A DNA stretch of 62,178 nucleotides, taken from IMG/VR virus record IMGVR_UViG_3300032431_000082, positions 1 through 62,178 of that record, one strand, 5' to 3'. This document shows positions 51,629-60,066 of this stretch, piece by piece; the first letter of the stretch is position 1, and every line of letters begins with the position of its first letter. Source of the DNA: a virus. A program made the translations under genes and the position numbers. The notes under the pieces were generated by a model. The model searched no databases. It worked only from the letters and a program-made list of their open reading frames with translations, and had not been told where the DNA came from.

Positions 51629-53263
51629 TTAAGTTCTATCGATGAATTCATCCCGTGAGAATGTTGGCATGGGCGGTAGCTTACAACCCCATGAAGGCCA
51701 CTGGTAACTAATCTCACATGCCCATGCTTGCGCCAGTAATCGGTATGCCATGTGCCCACCTGGTTTAGATCTGAGGTCAGCTACGTACCCCATGAAGGTA
51801 TAGGGCGTGCCATAGAATATGTAAGGTGTGACATGACCATGTGGAAGTAGGTTCTTAATGGTTCTACTCTCTAACGTATCACGCTCACGGTACTCTTTAG
51901 AGGACTGGTATACCACAGATGATAGTCTCAAATATTGCATCCACTGTCTTATCTTTTCATACCCCACAGACATATACGCTAACATCTCCTGCCCTATAGG
52001 TGTACCTATTAAGTATGGGTGTATTGTATATGACTCACCCTGTAAGTCTTGACTGATATTCATCTCACTATGTAGTAATGGTATGAACGAGGGTAGTGTT
52101 CTATGTCTCTGTAGGTCTTTAATAGTACCTATATCTGCTACACCATGAACCACTACATTACTACCAGATCCCAGGGGACCTATCTCATTCTTCCAGTTAT
52201 AGGCAGCCAGTAGTCCCTGTAACTCATCTCCACAGCGTAGGGGGCCAGCTTTACGGGATGGGTGCTTTAGTAAGTGTAGGTGTATTAGTAATGGGTCGGC
52301 CCCATTAAAGTAATTAACCCCACCAGGTGTGGTGACATAGAAGTTCTCAATTATAGGTAATGTCACATCCCAGGGCTCTATAGAGTATGGTCTGCACCCG
52401 TAGACAGCGTTAACCATACCCAGTACATCAGCGGACTCCCCACTCCCCAAGCGTATTAAGATATCGCCCTCTGGTACATACCCATCCCAACCACGTTTCA
52501 TCAAAGTGGTGAGGGCATTAGATAGGTCAGCCTGCATATTATTAGATAAGGTACTTATCCACTTACTCCACTCCCTCCCACTCTGTATAGCGCCGACAGA
52601 CGTACTCACGCCCATTGGTATGAGGTACCTTACGCAATCTAAGGTACGCGGTACCAGCGCGGTATGTTTACTATCAACCTCAAACCTATTAGCTAAGTAG
52701 TCTTTCACTAAAGGGTAGAAGTACTCGTACCCATCTAACCAGTAATCTAATATCTCGTAGTAGCAAGCACTGTCGGTAGTGCTAGTGCCTACTGCTGTAG
52801 GACACAGTCCAAGACTAGTATCACTCATAGGGTAGGGGGCATATTGCCGCCCCCCTTTAATGTAGTTTTGGTACCGTGTACTCCTCTCTTGTCCATCTTG
52901 TAGGTGATGATTGTAGAAGAACTGCATGGCGGTAATACAATCTATACCCTCCATAGCCACTGATAGGTGGCCTAACCCTCTCACAGAGTCATGATTATAG
53001 TCACTGATAACTCTATCCAGTACCTCCTCAGCGGATATACTTTTATCCTTACGGTACGCTAGGAGTTCAGGTATAGATCTACTACTCCTACTATATGCGG
53101 CTAAGGTAGAGGCATTGACGGCAGGGGTGCGTGTCCCTGGGTTACATAGCAATGAGTATACAATCTGTCCCTCAGTGGTAGTGACGGATGCTATACCCAG
53201 CTCAGGGTCGTAATGGTTATGGTTCACTGTGCGGTACCTGTAGTAAATAGCAAAGGGCTGCAT
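51629..53263 (-). CDS. thyX: ThyX-like flavin-dependent thymidylate synthase, tandem-domain, 544 aa
   Basis: The protein is about twice the usual ThyX length and appears to hold two ThyX-fold halves. In the first, GHLSVAMEGIDCITAMQFFY and QERSTRYQNYIKGG align with the 'H.S..EH....F' and 'S.RY' parts of ThyX, but the RHR signature is NHH. In the second, IKDLQRHRTLPSFIPLLHSE keeps an RHR, and LLPHGHVTPYIFYGTPYTFM then VADLRSKPGG fits the ThyX C-terminal helices. It should make dTMP from dUMP using FAD, or be a related enzyme. Neighbours dUTPase and dNMP kinase support a nucleotide role. The start is uncertain (53263 or GTG 53227) because it overlaps the upstream gene. Confidence 0.6.
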   Translation of the reverse strand: MQPFAIYYRYRTVNHNHYDPELGIASVTTTEGQIVYSLLCNPGTRTPAVNASTLAAYSRSSRSIPELLAYRKDKSISAEEVLDRVISDYNHDSVRGLGHLSVAMEGIDCITAMQFFYNHHLQDGQERSTRYQNYIKGGRQYAPYPMSDTSLGLCPTAVGTSTTDSACYYEILDYWLDGYEYFYPLVKDYLANRFEVDSKHTALVPRTLDCVRYLIPMGVSTSVGAIQSGREWSKWISTLSNNMQADLSNALTTLMKRGWDGYVPEGDILIRLGSGESADVLGMVNAVYGCRPYSIEPWDVTLPIIENFYVTTPGGVNYFNGADPLLIHLHLLKHPSRKAGPLRCGDELQGLLAAYNWKNEIGPLGSGSNVVVHGVADIGTIKDLQRHRTLPSFIPLLHSEMNISQDLQGESYTIHPYLIGTPIGQEMLAYMSVGYEKIRQWMQYLRLSSVVYQSSKEYRERDTLESRTIKNLLPHGHVTPYIFYGTPYTFMGYVADLRSKPGGHMAYRLLAQAWACEISYQWPSWGCKLPPMPTFSRDEFIDRT

Positions 53264-53576
53264 CTAAATGGTCAGGATGTACTTGCACCATAGGCCCTAT
53301 ATCCTGTGAGGATGGTGGTCCTTGTGTGATGCGTATAACTGCATAACCTCGGAGGTCGAAACGATTGAGCAGTAATGAGTTATCACTGTACTGCACACGC
53401 ATAATAGTGTGAGGGTATTCGTCCTCATCTGTTAGCATCATGCAATCATAACTACCGCCCCTACTAAGGAACTCTGGTATGAGGTATGTGAGGTCTAACA
53501 TAGACCCCCACACGGCTGCAGTAGGGTCTAAGCCTACACTCTTTAAGTGCCTATTGATATTTAATTGTGTGATCAT
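53217..53576 (-). CDS. unrecognised protein, 119 aa
   Basis: It begins MITQLNINRHLKSVGLDPTA and is alpha/beta with a central acidic LTDEDEYPHTIMRVQ. No motif is recognised. It lies 8 bases after the dNMP kinase gene and overlaps the ThyX-like gene by up to 47 bases. It is co-transcribed with nucleotide-metabolism genes, and that is the only hint to its role. Confidence 0.6.
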   Translation of the reverse strand: MITQLNINRHLKSVGLDPTAAVWGSMLDLTYLIPEFLSRGGSYDCMMLTDEDEYPHTIMRVQYSDNSLLLNRFDLRGYAVIRITQGPPSSQDIGPMVQVHPDHLDAALCYLLQVPHSEP

Positions 53577-53584
53577 GCCTCTCC

Positions 53585-54121
53585 TTATAGCCAGCTAAGT
53601 ACATTATCTATCTTCTTGTAGTAGTCTTGAATAGTACTTCTATTATTTATGTAGTAGGTTGCACTATTCTCCAAGTACTCATGATGTGTCTCACTCTCAT
53701 GCGCCATATCGCGACCATCGCTAGGTAAGGGTTGGTTACTATTAATGTAAATACCAACCCCTCCCATAGCTTTGATAGTGTCTATCTCACATGGTCTGCG
53801 TACGTCTGAGATAACGTAAGGTTGCTCAGGGTCTAAGTCACTCAAGACACTATTGACCCATACAGCATCATGTATCTCTGTGCACGTTCTACCCATGGTC
53901 TGAAGTACCTTCTTGATGGTCTTCCCACTTAACTCTGATAGTGGTTGGGACTCGTAGTACCGATTATTCATCAACTCCTTATCTAACATATACAGGGTGT
54001 AGACTAGTTCACGTATAGGGTGCGCCATACTCAACTTAATGTACCCGTAAGTATGTACTAAGTAATCAGCCGCTGTATCCTTCCCTGCATTAGGTAATCC
54101 AGATAGTCCTATGATGTGCAT
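53585..54121 (-). CDS. deoxynucleoside monophosphate kinase-like P-loop protein, 178 aa
   Basis: The N-terminus MHIIGLSGLPNAGKDTAADY holds the P-loop (GLPNAGKDT, residues 8-16) followed by the 'D.A' typical of dephospho-CoA kinase and phage dNMP kinases (T4 gene 1 type). Later VISDVRRPCEIDTIKAMGG is the characteristic 'D.R.+.E...+' block of phage dNMP kinases, and the C-terminus carries a conserved 'HESE' and 'NN' motif. It would phosphorylate dNMPs for phage DNA synthesis, in line with the adjacent ThyX-like and dUTPase genes. Confidence 0.8.
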   Translation of the reverse strand: MHIIGLSGLPNAGKDTAADYLVHTYGYIKLSMAHPIRELVYTLYMLDKELMNNRYYESQPLSELSGKTIKKVLQTMGRTCTEIHDAVWVNSVLSDLDPEQPYVISDVRRPCEIDTIKAMGGVGIYINSNQPLPSDGRDMAHESETHHEYLENSATYYINNRSTIQDYYKKIDNVLSWL

Positions 54122-54149
54122 GTTGTGTACTCTATGTTAATGGGCATCT

Positions 54150-54425
54150 CTAATCTACTGGTACTTTCTCTAATGAACATAAGTTCTCATTCTGTATAGT
54201 ACTGAATGCACCTATCTGATCACCCGATAGTTTACCTAGGGCGACGATATGCTTACCAGCTAGGAAGTCCACAAGGGGCTCGATGTACCAAGTAGTCTCG
54301 GGCTTAGTATCACCTGTGTCTTCTAATGGCCGGTACACTGCCATCTCCTCAATAGTATAGCAATCCCTACCTGTTGTAAGCAGTAAATACATATCTCCAT
54401 CATCCGTCCTGTATAGTTTCATCAT
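54150..54425 (-). CDS. unrecognised small protein, 91 aa
   Basis: It begins MMKLYRTDDGDMYLLLTTGR, a beta-hairpin-like start, and ends QNENLCSLEKVPVD. It is acidic and soluble, with no motif. It sits 15 bases after the SF2 helicase gene and 28 bases before the dNMP kinase, so it is part of the operon. Confidence 0.6.
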   Translation of the reverse strand: MMKLYRTDDGDMYLLLTTGRDCYTIEEMAVYRPLEDTGDTKPETTWYIEPLVDFLAGKHIVALGKLSGDQIGAFSTIQNENLCSLEKVPVD

Positions 54426-54440
54426 GTTTGTTCTGTCCTA

Positions 54441-55976
54441 TTAAGGTTGTAGCACTAACTCTACAGTCTTCTTCTGTGGTACATAGTTCTGTACACTATC
54501 TTTACCGTACGTCCTCACGCAAGCATCAATGAGGGTACGTGCCTGATTACTGAAGAGGGTGTGGCAATCATCATTGATAATGTATAGGGTAGGTTGTGCC
54601 TTATCCGCTACACGTAATAATCTACCTGCTTGCTGTATGAGGCCTGATTGTTCCGCCCCACCACGCCCCGCACCAGCGATGATGGTACCAGTCACCTGTA
54701 GCATATTCACACCCTCCTTGAGGATATTAGCACCCGCTACTACTAACTTAATAGAGCCATCCCCTAGACCAGATACTATCTCCTGTCTATCCTTCTTCTT
54801 AGAGGTGCCAGACAATGTCCTATACTCTAAGCCACGAGCCTTTAGTAGGGGCCCCAAGATAGTGGCATGCGATACCTTACCATCTACATCATTACCATGT
54901 TTATCCTTCTTCCCAGGGGTATCTTCTATACGCTGTACAATGATGATGAGGGGGCCTCTATCACTATCCACGTACTCCTTAGCCATATCTGCAATCAATT
55001 GATTCCTACTACTGTTATGTAAGATGCAGTGACTGTATAGGGCCTGGTATAGTACGGGGTTGAAACCATTACCCCTCATGGAGATGTACCACCTATGGAG
55101 GTGTGCCGGTATAGGTGTATCAAGGGGAGGAGTATATACCACCTCAATAGTAGGTGCGAGTATATACCCACTAGCTATGAGGTCTTGCTCTGCCACTACA
55201 TAAGCTAAGGGCCCTATTAATCCTTCGAGTAAGTTATCCATGACAGGTGTGGCGGATAACCCTATGCGGTACTGTGTCCCCCTCATAAGAGAGGATATGA
55301 CAGCACCCGTAGGGCATGAGAAAGTATGGCATTCATCCACTATCAATGTGGGTATAGTACCTAACCACGCCCTAACTAGGGCATCAGCCCTCTTATTATA
55401 TAAGGTATCGGGTATGGCTATAGTTATGAGGTGACCTATATCTAAGTGCCCATCTCCTACTAACCCCACATCATAGGCCTTCAACTGTTCCTGCATCTGA
55501 TACAGTAGTAACTTACTAGGTACTAGTATTAGTGCATGTCTGAGTGCTCTGCATAACTCTTCAATGATGAGTGACTTACCCCCACCTGTGGGTATAGATA
55601 TAACGCCCCTCTTCTTACGTAGAGAGGTCTTCACAGCTTTAGCTTGATAGTCTCTGAGGTGTGTGCCCATAACCCACGTGGGCTCTATAACGGCAGTCTC
55701 AGTCTTACGTGTAATAGTTACACGATCAGTGTATGGTTTATTGAGTACCTTAGTTAATAGACCAGTAGGAACAAGTACCCCTGTCTGGCATTGTGTATGT
55801 AAGTAGACTAGCTCACCTGTCGTAGTAGTGGGAAGGCCGGCCTTATCGTAGTCTGCGGTATCTGCATCAGTGAATGGTGCTAAGAATAAGGGGATATTAT
55901 TTACCCCGTCCACTAATGCTATATGCCCATCATATTGTACCTGTACCTTATTACCGTCATTAGTTATATCTGTCAT
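54441..55976 (-). CDS. SF2 DEAD/DEAH-type DNA helicase (UvsW-like), 511 aa
   Basis: Start at ATG 55976; an ATG four codons upstream (55988) is also possible. An N-terminal ~100-residue domain precedes the helicase core: LRDYQAKAVK (Q-motif region), SIPTGGGKSLIIEELC (Walker A), TLIVDECHTF (DECH), GLSATP (motif III) and LIQQAGRLLR (motif VI). This set matches UvsW/XPB-like helicases that act on branched DNA in phage recombination-dependent replication. It lies behind a terminator hairpin (55995-56018), so it may have its own promoter or depend on read-through. Confidence 0.88.
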   Translation of the reverse strand: MTDITNDGNKVQVQYDGHIALVDGVNNIPLFLAPFTDADTADYDKAGLPTTTTGELVYLHTQCQTGVLVPTGLLTKVLNKPYTDRVTITRKTETAVIEPTWVMGTHLRDYQAKAVKTSLRKKRGVISIPTGGGKSLIIEELCRALRHALILVPSKLLLYQMQEQLKAYDVGLVGDGHLDIGHLITIAIPDTLYNKRADALVRAWLGTIPTLIVDECHTFSCPTGAVISSLMRGTQYRIGLSATPVMDNLLEGLIGPLAYVVAEQDLIASGYILAPTIEVVYTPPLDTPIPAHLHRWYISMRGNGFNPVLYQALYSHCILHNSSRNQLIADMAKEYVDSDRGPLIIIVQRIEDTPGKKDKHGNDVDGKVSHATILGPLLKARGLEYRTLSGTSKKKDRQEIVSGLGDGSIKLVVAGANILKEGVNMLQVTGTIIAGAGRGGAEQSGLIQQAGRLLRVADKAQPTLYIINDDCHTLFSNQARTLIDACVRTYGKDSVQNYVPQKKTVELVLQP

Positions 55977-55994
55977 GTCTCTACCCATAAAGAA

Positions 55995-56018
55995 GGGGCG
56001 GTCATTATAGGCCGCCCC
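55995..56018 (-). terminator. terminator on the minus strand after the ssDNA-binding-type gene
   Basis: GGGGCGGTC (55995-56003) pairs with GGCCGCCCC (56010-56018), nine pairs with one G-U. In the minus-strand transcript the stem is followed by TTCTTTAT. It separates the highly ordered replication genes from the helicase. Confidence 0.75.
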
Positions 56019-56043
56019 ATGTACTCAATCAATCATCTAACGC

Positions 56044-57510
56044 TTAGTACAGGTCACCTTCATCTTCATCAGCCTCTACCAAGTACTCTTCTGCAGCAGG
56101 TGCTACGCGGTACGATACATCAGTGTATCCCTTACGGGGTGTGGGGATTACTTCAGGTGCTAGGTCAGATAGTAAGAACTTCTCAGGCTCTGCATCAAAC
56201 CCCGCCTCAAGTACTGACTTGTCCCACAGGCCCACCTTAACAGAGGTAGCGGGGTTGTACTTCACACGCTCTCTCAAATAGTCACTGTAGTAAGTTACAT
56301 TCAAAGAGCTACCATTACGAGCATCTGCCCATGTCTTATGTTGATAACCATCATAGATGGAAGTACCGAAGACATCGAAGGCCTCGAAGTGGGGTACACT
56401 ATAGAATGTACTTTCTTGTACCTTCTTCATACCTAGGGTCATTACAGTAGTCCATGCAGATAACCGCTTATAGAACTCCATGTCATTGATGGTACGTAAG
56501 ATAGTACCATCAGCTTCCGATAGTGTACGGCCAAGAGGTGCTTTCAACCCCTGGCAATTGAGTAAGGCAGTGAGTAAGTGTGTCACACCCGCGAGGCCCT
56601 CATTATAAGCACTCTTCATGGCGCTATTGCTCATGTTCAGACCTACGAACATTGCATCTAAAGGTGTACCATCCTCATCCATCAATTCATTCAGGGGGTA
56701 CAGGCGCAAGGTGCTATAGGACTTGAACACCTTCTTATCAACCCGTCGCTCGGTAGTAACCAAGTTCTGCATAGCCTCTTCCTTATTCATCATCTTAGGA
56801 ATGATAGGCTCTCCCTTAGCATCCGAGGCTAACTTAACGCTCACCCCAACATGGGTAAGGTACATGTACGCCATGCCACGATTATCGTAACTAGCTACTA
56901 CCTCCTTACCTTCCTTGTTCAGTACCATAGCAGTAGACTTACCATCACGGATAAGGTCCTCTAGTAGTACACCCTCTGATGTTACAGGCTTCCACTTAAG
57001 TGATGTCAGTTGCTTACTAGGGGCAGTATTACGGCTATCCTTATTCTCATTGAATTCGTACACATTAGCGAATAAGCCCGTCTCATTGGATGGCAATCGT
57101 CTAATGCACTCATTACCACGGCAGATGCCAATTACAGAACTAGCAGTGCCCTCCCCACTATTACCTTGACGTGATGGGCGTACTTCTACATTAATCATCA
57201 CCCCCACTAATGTGGTGGGAAAGACTTCTGTGGGGGTGCCATTCACTACGGAGTACATCTTCTCAGTCTCCTTATAGTTACCAGGCTTAGATAACGAGAT
57301 AGATGGGCCACGAGATACATCTACCTTATTGGCCACCAATGCAGTGCGTGTATCAGTAGGCATTCTCCACTTAGTGTAGGAGTTACCACCTGATGATTCA
57401 TAGAGGTCATCTGCTGTGGGGGCTGGTGTATCGCGCACCCCTTCAATGTTGGCCATAGCAGCCATCATATCATCTAAGGAGAATAAGCTAGTCAGGTTTG
57501 TATCAGACAT
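56044..57510 (-). CDS. probable single-stranded DNA-binding protein, 488 aa
   Basis: No catalytic motif is present. The protein is soluble, with a beta-rich middle (residues ~90-260: LVGVMINVEVRPSR, YLTHVGVSVKLASD) and an acidic C-terminus EEYLVEADEDEGDLY. Such an acidic tail is the hallmark of phage and bacterial ssDNA-binding proteins, where it contacts polymerase and helicase partners. It is flanked by clamp-loader genes and a helicase and followed by a strong terminator, as expected for a protein made in large amounts. T4 gp32 and the like are shorter, so the assignment is inference from tail and context. Helix-rich parts (KSAYNEGLAGVTHLLTALLN) are not explained. Confidence 0.45.
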   Translation of the reverse strand: MSDTNLTSLFSLDDMMAAMANIEGVRDTPAPTADDLYESSGGNSYTKWRMPTDTRTALVANKVDVSRGPSISLSKPGNYKETEKMYSVVNGTPTEVFPTTLVGVMINVEVRPSRQGNSGEGTASSVIGICRGNECIRRLPSNETGLFANVYEFNENKDSRNTAPSKQLTSLKWKPVTSEGVLLEDLIRDGKSTAMVLNKEGKEVVASYDNRGMAYMYLTHVGVSVKLASDAKGEPIIPKMMNKEEAMQNLVTTERRVDKKVFKSYSTLRLYPLNELMDEDGTPLDAMFVGLNMSNSAMKSAYNEGLAGVTHLLTALLNCQGLKAPLGRTLSEADGTILRTINDMEFYKRLSAWTTVMTLGMKKVQESTFYSVPHFEAFDVFGTSIYDGYQHKTWADARNGSSLNVTYYSDYLRERVKYNPATSVKVGLWDKSVLEAGFDAEPEKFLLSDLAPEVIPTPRKGYTDVSYRVAPAAEEYLVEADEDEGDLY

Positions 57511-57546
57511 TTGTTTATTGCTCTAAGCTATTGTTTACACATCGAT

Positions 57547-57594
57547 AATGCCATGCTAACACATAATCTAAGTGATATGTCAGAGCATGGCATT
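57547..57594. repeat. perfect 11-bp inverted repeat spanning the stop codon of the delta-like gene
   Basis: AATGCCATGCT (57547-57557) and AGCATGGCATT (57584-57594) are perfectly complementary; ACATA/TATGT inside extends the stem. It overlaps the end of the delta-like gene and lies 37 bases before the ssDNA-binding-type gene in the minus direction. There is no T-run, so it is more likely an attenuator, an RNase site or mRNA-stabilising structure than a plain terminator. Confidence 0.6.
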
Positions 57595-58248
57595 GATAGT
57601 AGATAGGTGCCATAGTAATGCACTATCTAATATACGCATACCCCTATCAACCTCAACCCTCATGGATAGTAAGCTATATACTAGCTGAGGGTGATAAACC
57701 TTCAGGTACTTCATGAGCCCACTATCCACCATGTACGTCTTCCACAGGTCACTATTGGTGATACTGGAGGCATGTAATAACTTCAACCCTTGTGCAGACC
57801 CTACAGTCTTCTGGTACTCCCATAAGAAAGGGGTGGCATCGGAGGTAGGTATTAGGTCTATCACGTCAGGTATAGTAATGACTGCCCCTTTAACTACTGC
57901 GACTACCTTAAGCTTGAGTAGTAATCTCTCCAATGCGCCAGGGTAATCACTATACTTCTTAAGTAACCATGCACATAGCTCTCTATCCAATATACCGAGA
58001 CAACTACTGATGATATCCCTGCCGTAATCTATGTCCGGTGTATCATTGTCCTTATCCCCGCATACCCAGAGCTCACCCCAAGGGGGCAGTGAGGGTGGCT
58101 CTGAGGTCATGATGTATACTAGCTGCTCCCCAAAAGGAGAGGGCGGGTCTACCTCCTTAATAGAGTCTATAACCCGCCCCTTACTACCTGCCATCTTCAG
58201 GTGATATAGTACCCACTCCGGGTGTCTATTAGTGTATATGCAGTGCAT
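57580..58248 (-). CDS. clamp-loader delta-like subunit, 222 aa
   Basis: The order clamp, clamp-loader ATPase, then this protein parallels the sliding-clamp/44/62 group of T4, and its size fits T4 gp62 (about 190 residues). The region YPGALERLLLKLKVVA then VITIPDVIDLIPTSD and FLWEYQKTVG resembles the delta-subunit helical part ('..R...EL.KL.......IT..DV..L....+..F.L...'). No Walker motifs are present, as expected for delta. It overlaps the ATPase gene by 20 bases, so the two are probably made in fixed ratio. The similarity is weak and needs structural comparison. Confidence 0.5.
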   Translation of the reverse strand: MHCIYTNRHPEWVLYHLKMAGSKGRVIDSIKEVDPPSPFGEQLVYIMTSEPPSLPPWGELWVCGDKDNDTPDIDYGRDIISSCLGILDRELCAWLLKKYSDYPGALERLLLKLKVVAVVKGAVITIPDVIDLIPTSDATPFLWEYQKTVGSAQGLKLLHASSITNSDLWKTYMVDSGLMKYLKVYHPQLVYSLLSMRVEVDRGMRILDSALLWHLSTINAML

Positions 58249-59365
58249 ACCTATCCCTTAATAGTGACCATGCAGATCCTGCAACTACATTGGCCAATGC
58301 GCCAACGGTTATATTATCAGCGTGTATAGCGCTAGTAAGCCTATCACTATCGGGTGTGTAGCGATTCAATACATCCTTACCAACGAACGATAGGAGGAGG
58401 TACATAGTGTCTGTATCCTTACTACTAATAAGGCCACGCAATACCTTAGCCTGTATAGGTGCAGGGTTAGTGCACATAGCTTCTACAACATCACCCTTCA
58501 GTAAGGATATCAATGTATCACTATCACACGCCCAGCCATTGATTAAGGCCATGATGCCTTGTACATCCCCTTCATGTAACTTACGCCACATGAGGTTACG
58601 GCTAGTAATAGTAGCACCCCCTGCCAAGTTACCTTCAATCCACTCTGGTGTAGCGTCAGGGTTCAGTAGTAGTAGACTATCGAACTTCCTCCATGCGAGG
58701 CGTGCATTGCCATTGCAGTATGGGCTGATAGCGGATGCTACATCACGAGATACACCCCCATGCACTAAGGTATCAGTTACCTGTTCAGTAGTGAGGGGTG
58801 GTAATGTGAAGGTACTGCAGCGGGAGAGAAGGGCATTAGATAATGTAGTATCCATTCTCTCCGGCTTCATAGATATCATTACCCATACATTGAATGGATT
58901 ACTCCCTTCTAGTACCTCTAAGAACTTACTCAATTGTTGATTGGACATATTGGATACCTCATCCAATATGAAGAACCTGAGACGGGGGCTATTCTCTTTA
59001 GGTAATGGTTGCCCCCTACCTATATCAATTAAGTTAGCTATGGCATCAGCATCAGCCCCTGTGCACGTGTACTGGACTATGTTAGTGGTGTCCTTACCAG
59101 TACATGTATCACAAGTACCACAGTTAGCAGAGGAGCCCAATGGTCTATTAGGGCATAGTGTAGCCCTTGCACCGAGGAGTGCGAGGGTGGTCTTTCCACT
59201 ACCGGGACTCCCTTGTAGGAATAGGGGGGAGTGTTCTGCCCATAGGTTATTGGCTATGACTAGGGATAAGGTCTTGCACAGTATGTCATGACCTTGTACG
59301 GCATCAAGTGTGAGGGGCCGCTTCCTATTAGCTAAGGCCATCCCGTCTCTAATGGTTGCACTCAT
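58229..59365 (-). CDS. AAA+ clamp-loader ATPase (DNA polymerase III gamma/delta-prime type), 378 aa
   Basis: Walker A QGSPGSGKTTL (residues 51-61); a zinc ribbon with C71, C82, C85 and C88 (CGTCDTC) inserted as in bacterial gamma/tau; Walker B FFILDEVSNM (131-140); and the clamp-loader SRC motif ALLSRCSTF (181-183). These identify the ATPase that opens the sliding clamp. The zinc ribbon makes it closer to bacterial DnaX than to T4 gp44. The ATG overlaps the upstream UDG-like gene (ATGA). It is encoded right before a delta-like partner and downstream of the clamp gene. Confidence 0.9.
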   Translation of the reverse strand: MSATIRDGMALANRKRPLTLDAVQGHDILCKTLSLVIANNLWAEHSPLFLQGSPGSGKTTLALLGARATLCPNRPLGSSANCGTCDTCTGKDTTNIVQYTCTGADADAIANLIDIGRGQPLPKENSPRLRFFILDEVSNMSNQQLSKFLEVLEGSNPFNVWVMISMKPERMDTTLSNALLSRCSTFTLPPLTTEQVTDTLVHGGVSRDVASAISPYCNGNARLAWRKFDSLLLLNPDATPEWIEGNLAGGATITSRNLMWRKLHEGDVQGIMALINGWACDSDTLISLLKGDVVEAMCTNPAPIQAKVLRGLISSKDTDTMYLLLSFVGKDVLNRYTPDSDRLTSAIHADNITVGALANVVAGSAWSLLRDRYALHIH

Positions 59366-60066
59366 TGTGGTGCCTCCTTGTCAGTAGTGTGAGCGCCACA
59401 TGGCTGCGATTGCTGAGGCGCGCTCTGTATCAATGTCTTCAAGAGGTTTAAGTCTCTCTTATATAACCACCCTGTACTCCCTATCAAAGGGGGTGCACCT
59501 ACTACTAGACCATCACTGGTGCGGGTGAATCGTGCAGACCGCTCAACCTCTATAGGGTTAACTGTCGTCACTACAGGATGATTATTGTAGTAGTGGATAA
59601 TGCCCCGGCTATCGAATAGTGATGTCCCCAGTAGGGAGTGCACTGCATCACTACCCGCTAATAGTATAGGGGTAGATGATGGTATACCCGATAGTTCAGC
59701 CAGTAGCCAACCTTTGCATGTATCTCTAGGCCCTACTAATTGATTACCCTTCTTACCCCTAGGGGGGCACTTCATTGCATTAGTACGGTACGTGACAGCA
59801 TATAGGTCAAACCCTAACTCCTTAGATACAGTGGCTATAGTAGTCTGGAAGATCTTCCCAGCATTCACTACCTTACTTGTAGATGGAGATAGTGCTTGCC
59901 CCGCACGTACTTCCTCAGCGCCAGGGTATGCAGATATCACTATCAATCGTACATCCTTTAAGGGGCAGGGGCTATTACCGGGGATAGGGTCATGCTTCCT
60001 CCCTTCTGATAGCGCACACCGAGTACATTTAGTAAATGCTGGCGTAGCTAATACGGGGGGCATCAT
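59362..60066 (-). CDS. family 4-type uracil-DNA glycosylase-like protein, 234 aa
   Basis: ATG 60066 (MMPPVLATPAFTKCTRCALS) overlaps the dUTPase stop. Four cysteines at C14, C17, C100 and C117 match the iron-sulfur ligands of family 4 glycosylases (TKCTRC; TNAMKC; GPRDTC). HPVVTTVNP supplies the second active-site region. In the first motif, where the family has GEAPG, this protein has SAYPG (residues 45-49), so the usual acidic residue is missing. It may have altered activity, act on another base, or bind without cutting. The C-terminal tail (QSQPCGAHTTDKEAPQ) is partly encoded by a dispersed repeat at 59391. It lies next to dUTPase, which keeps uracil out of DNA. Confidence 0.75.
   Translation of the reverse strand: MMPPVLATPAFTKCTRCALSEGRKHDPIPGNSPCPLKDVRLIVISAYPGAEEVRAGQALSPSTSKVVNAGKIFQTTIATVSKELGFDLYAVTYRTNAMKCPPRGKKGNQLVGPRDTCKGWLLAELSGIPSSTPILLAGSDAVHSLLGTSLFDSRGIIHYYNNHPVVTTVNPIEVERSARFTRTSDGLVVGAPPLIGSTGWLYKRDLNLLKTLIQSAPQQSQPCGAHTTDKEAPQ
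59391..59425. repeat. palindromic repeat in the 3' end of the UDG-like gene
   Basis: GAGCGC (59391-59396) and GCGCTC (59420-59425) bracket CACATGGCTGCGATTGC, which resembles the family B unit at 25931 (GCATGGCTGCGA). It is coding for the C-terminal tail. Confidence 0.5.

Noticed and set aside
51571-51759. 62-residue minus-strand frame
   Set aside because: Out-of-frame shadow within the 3' part of the ThyX-like gene; His/Trp-rich without structure.
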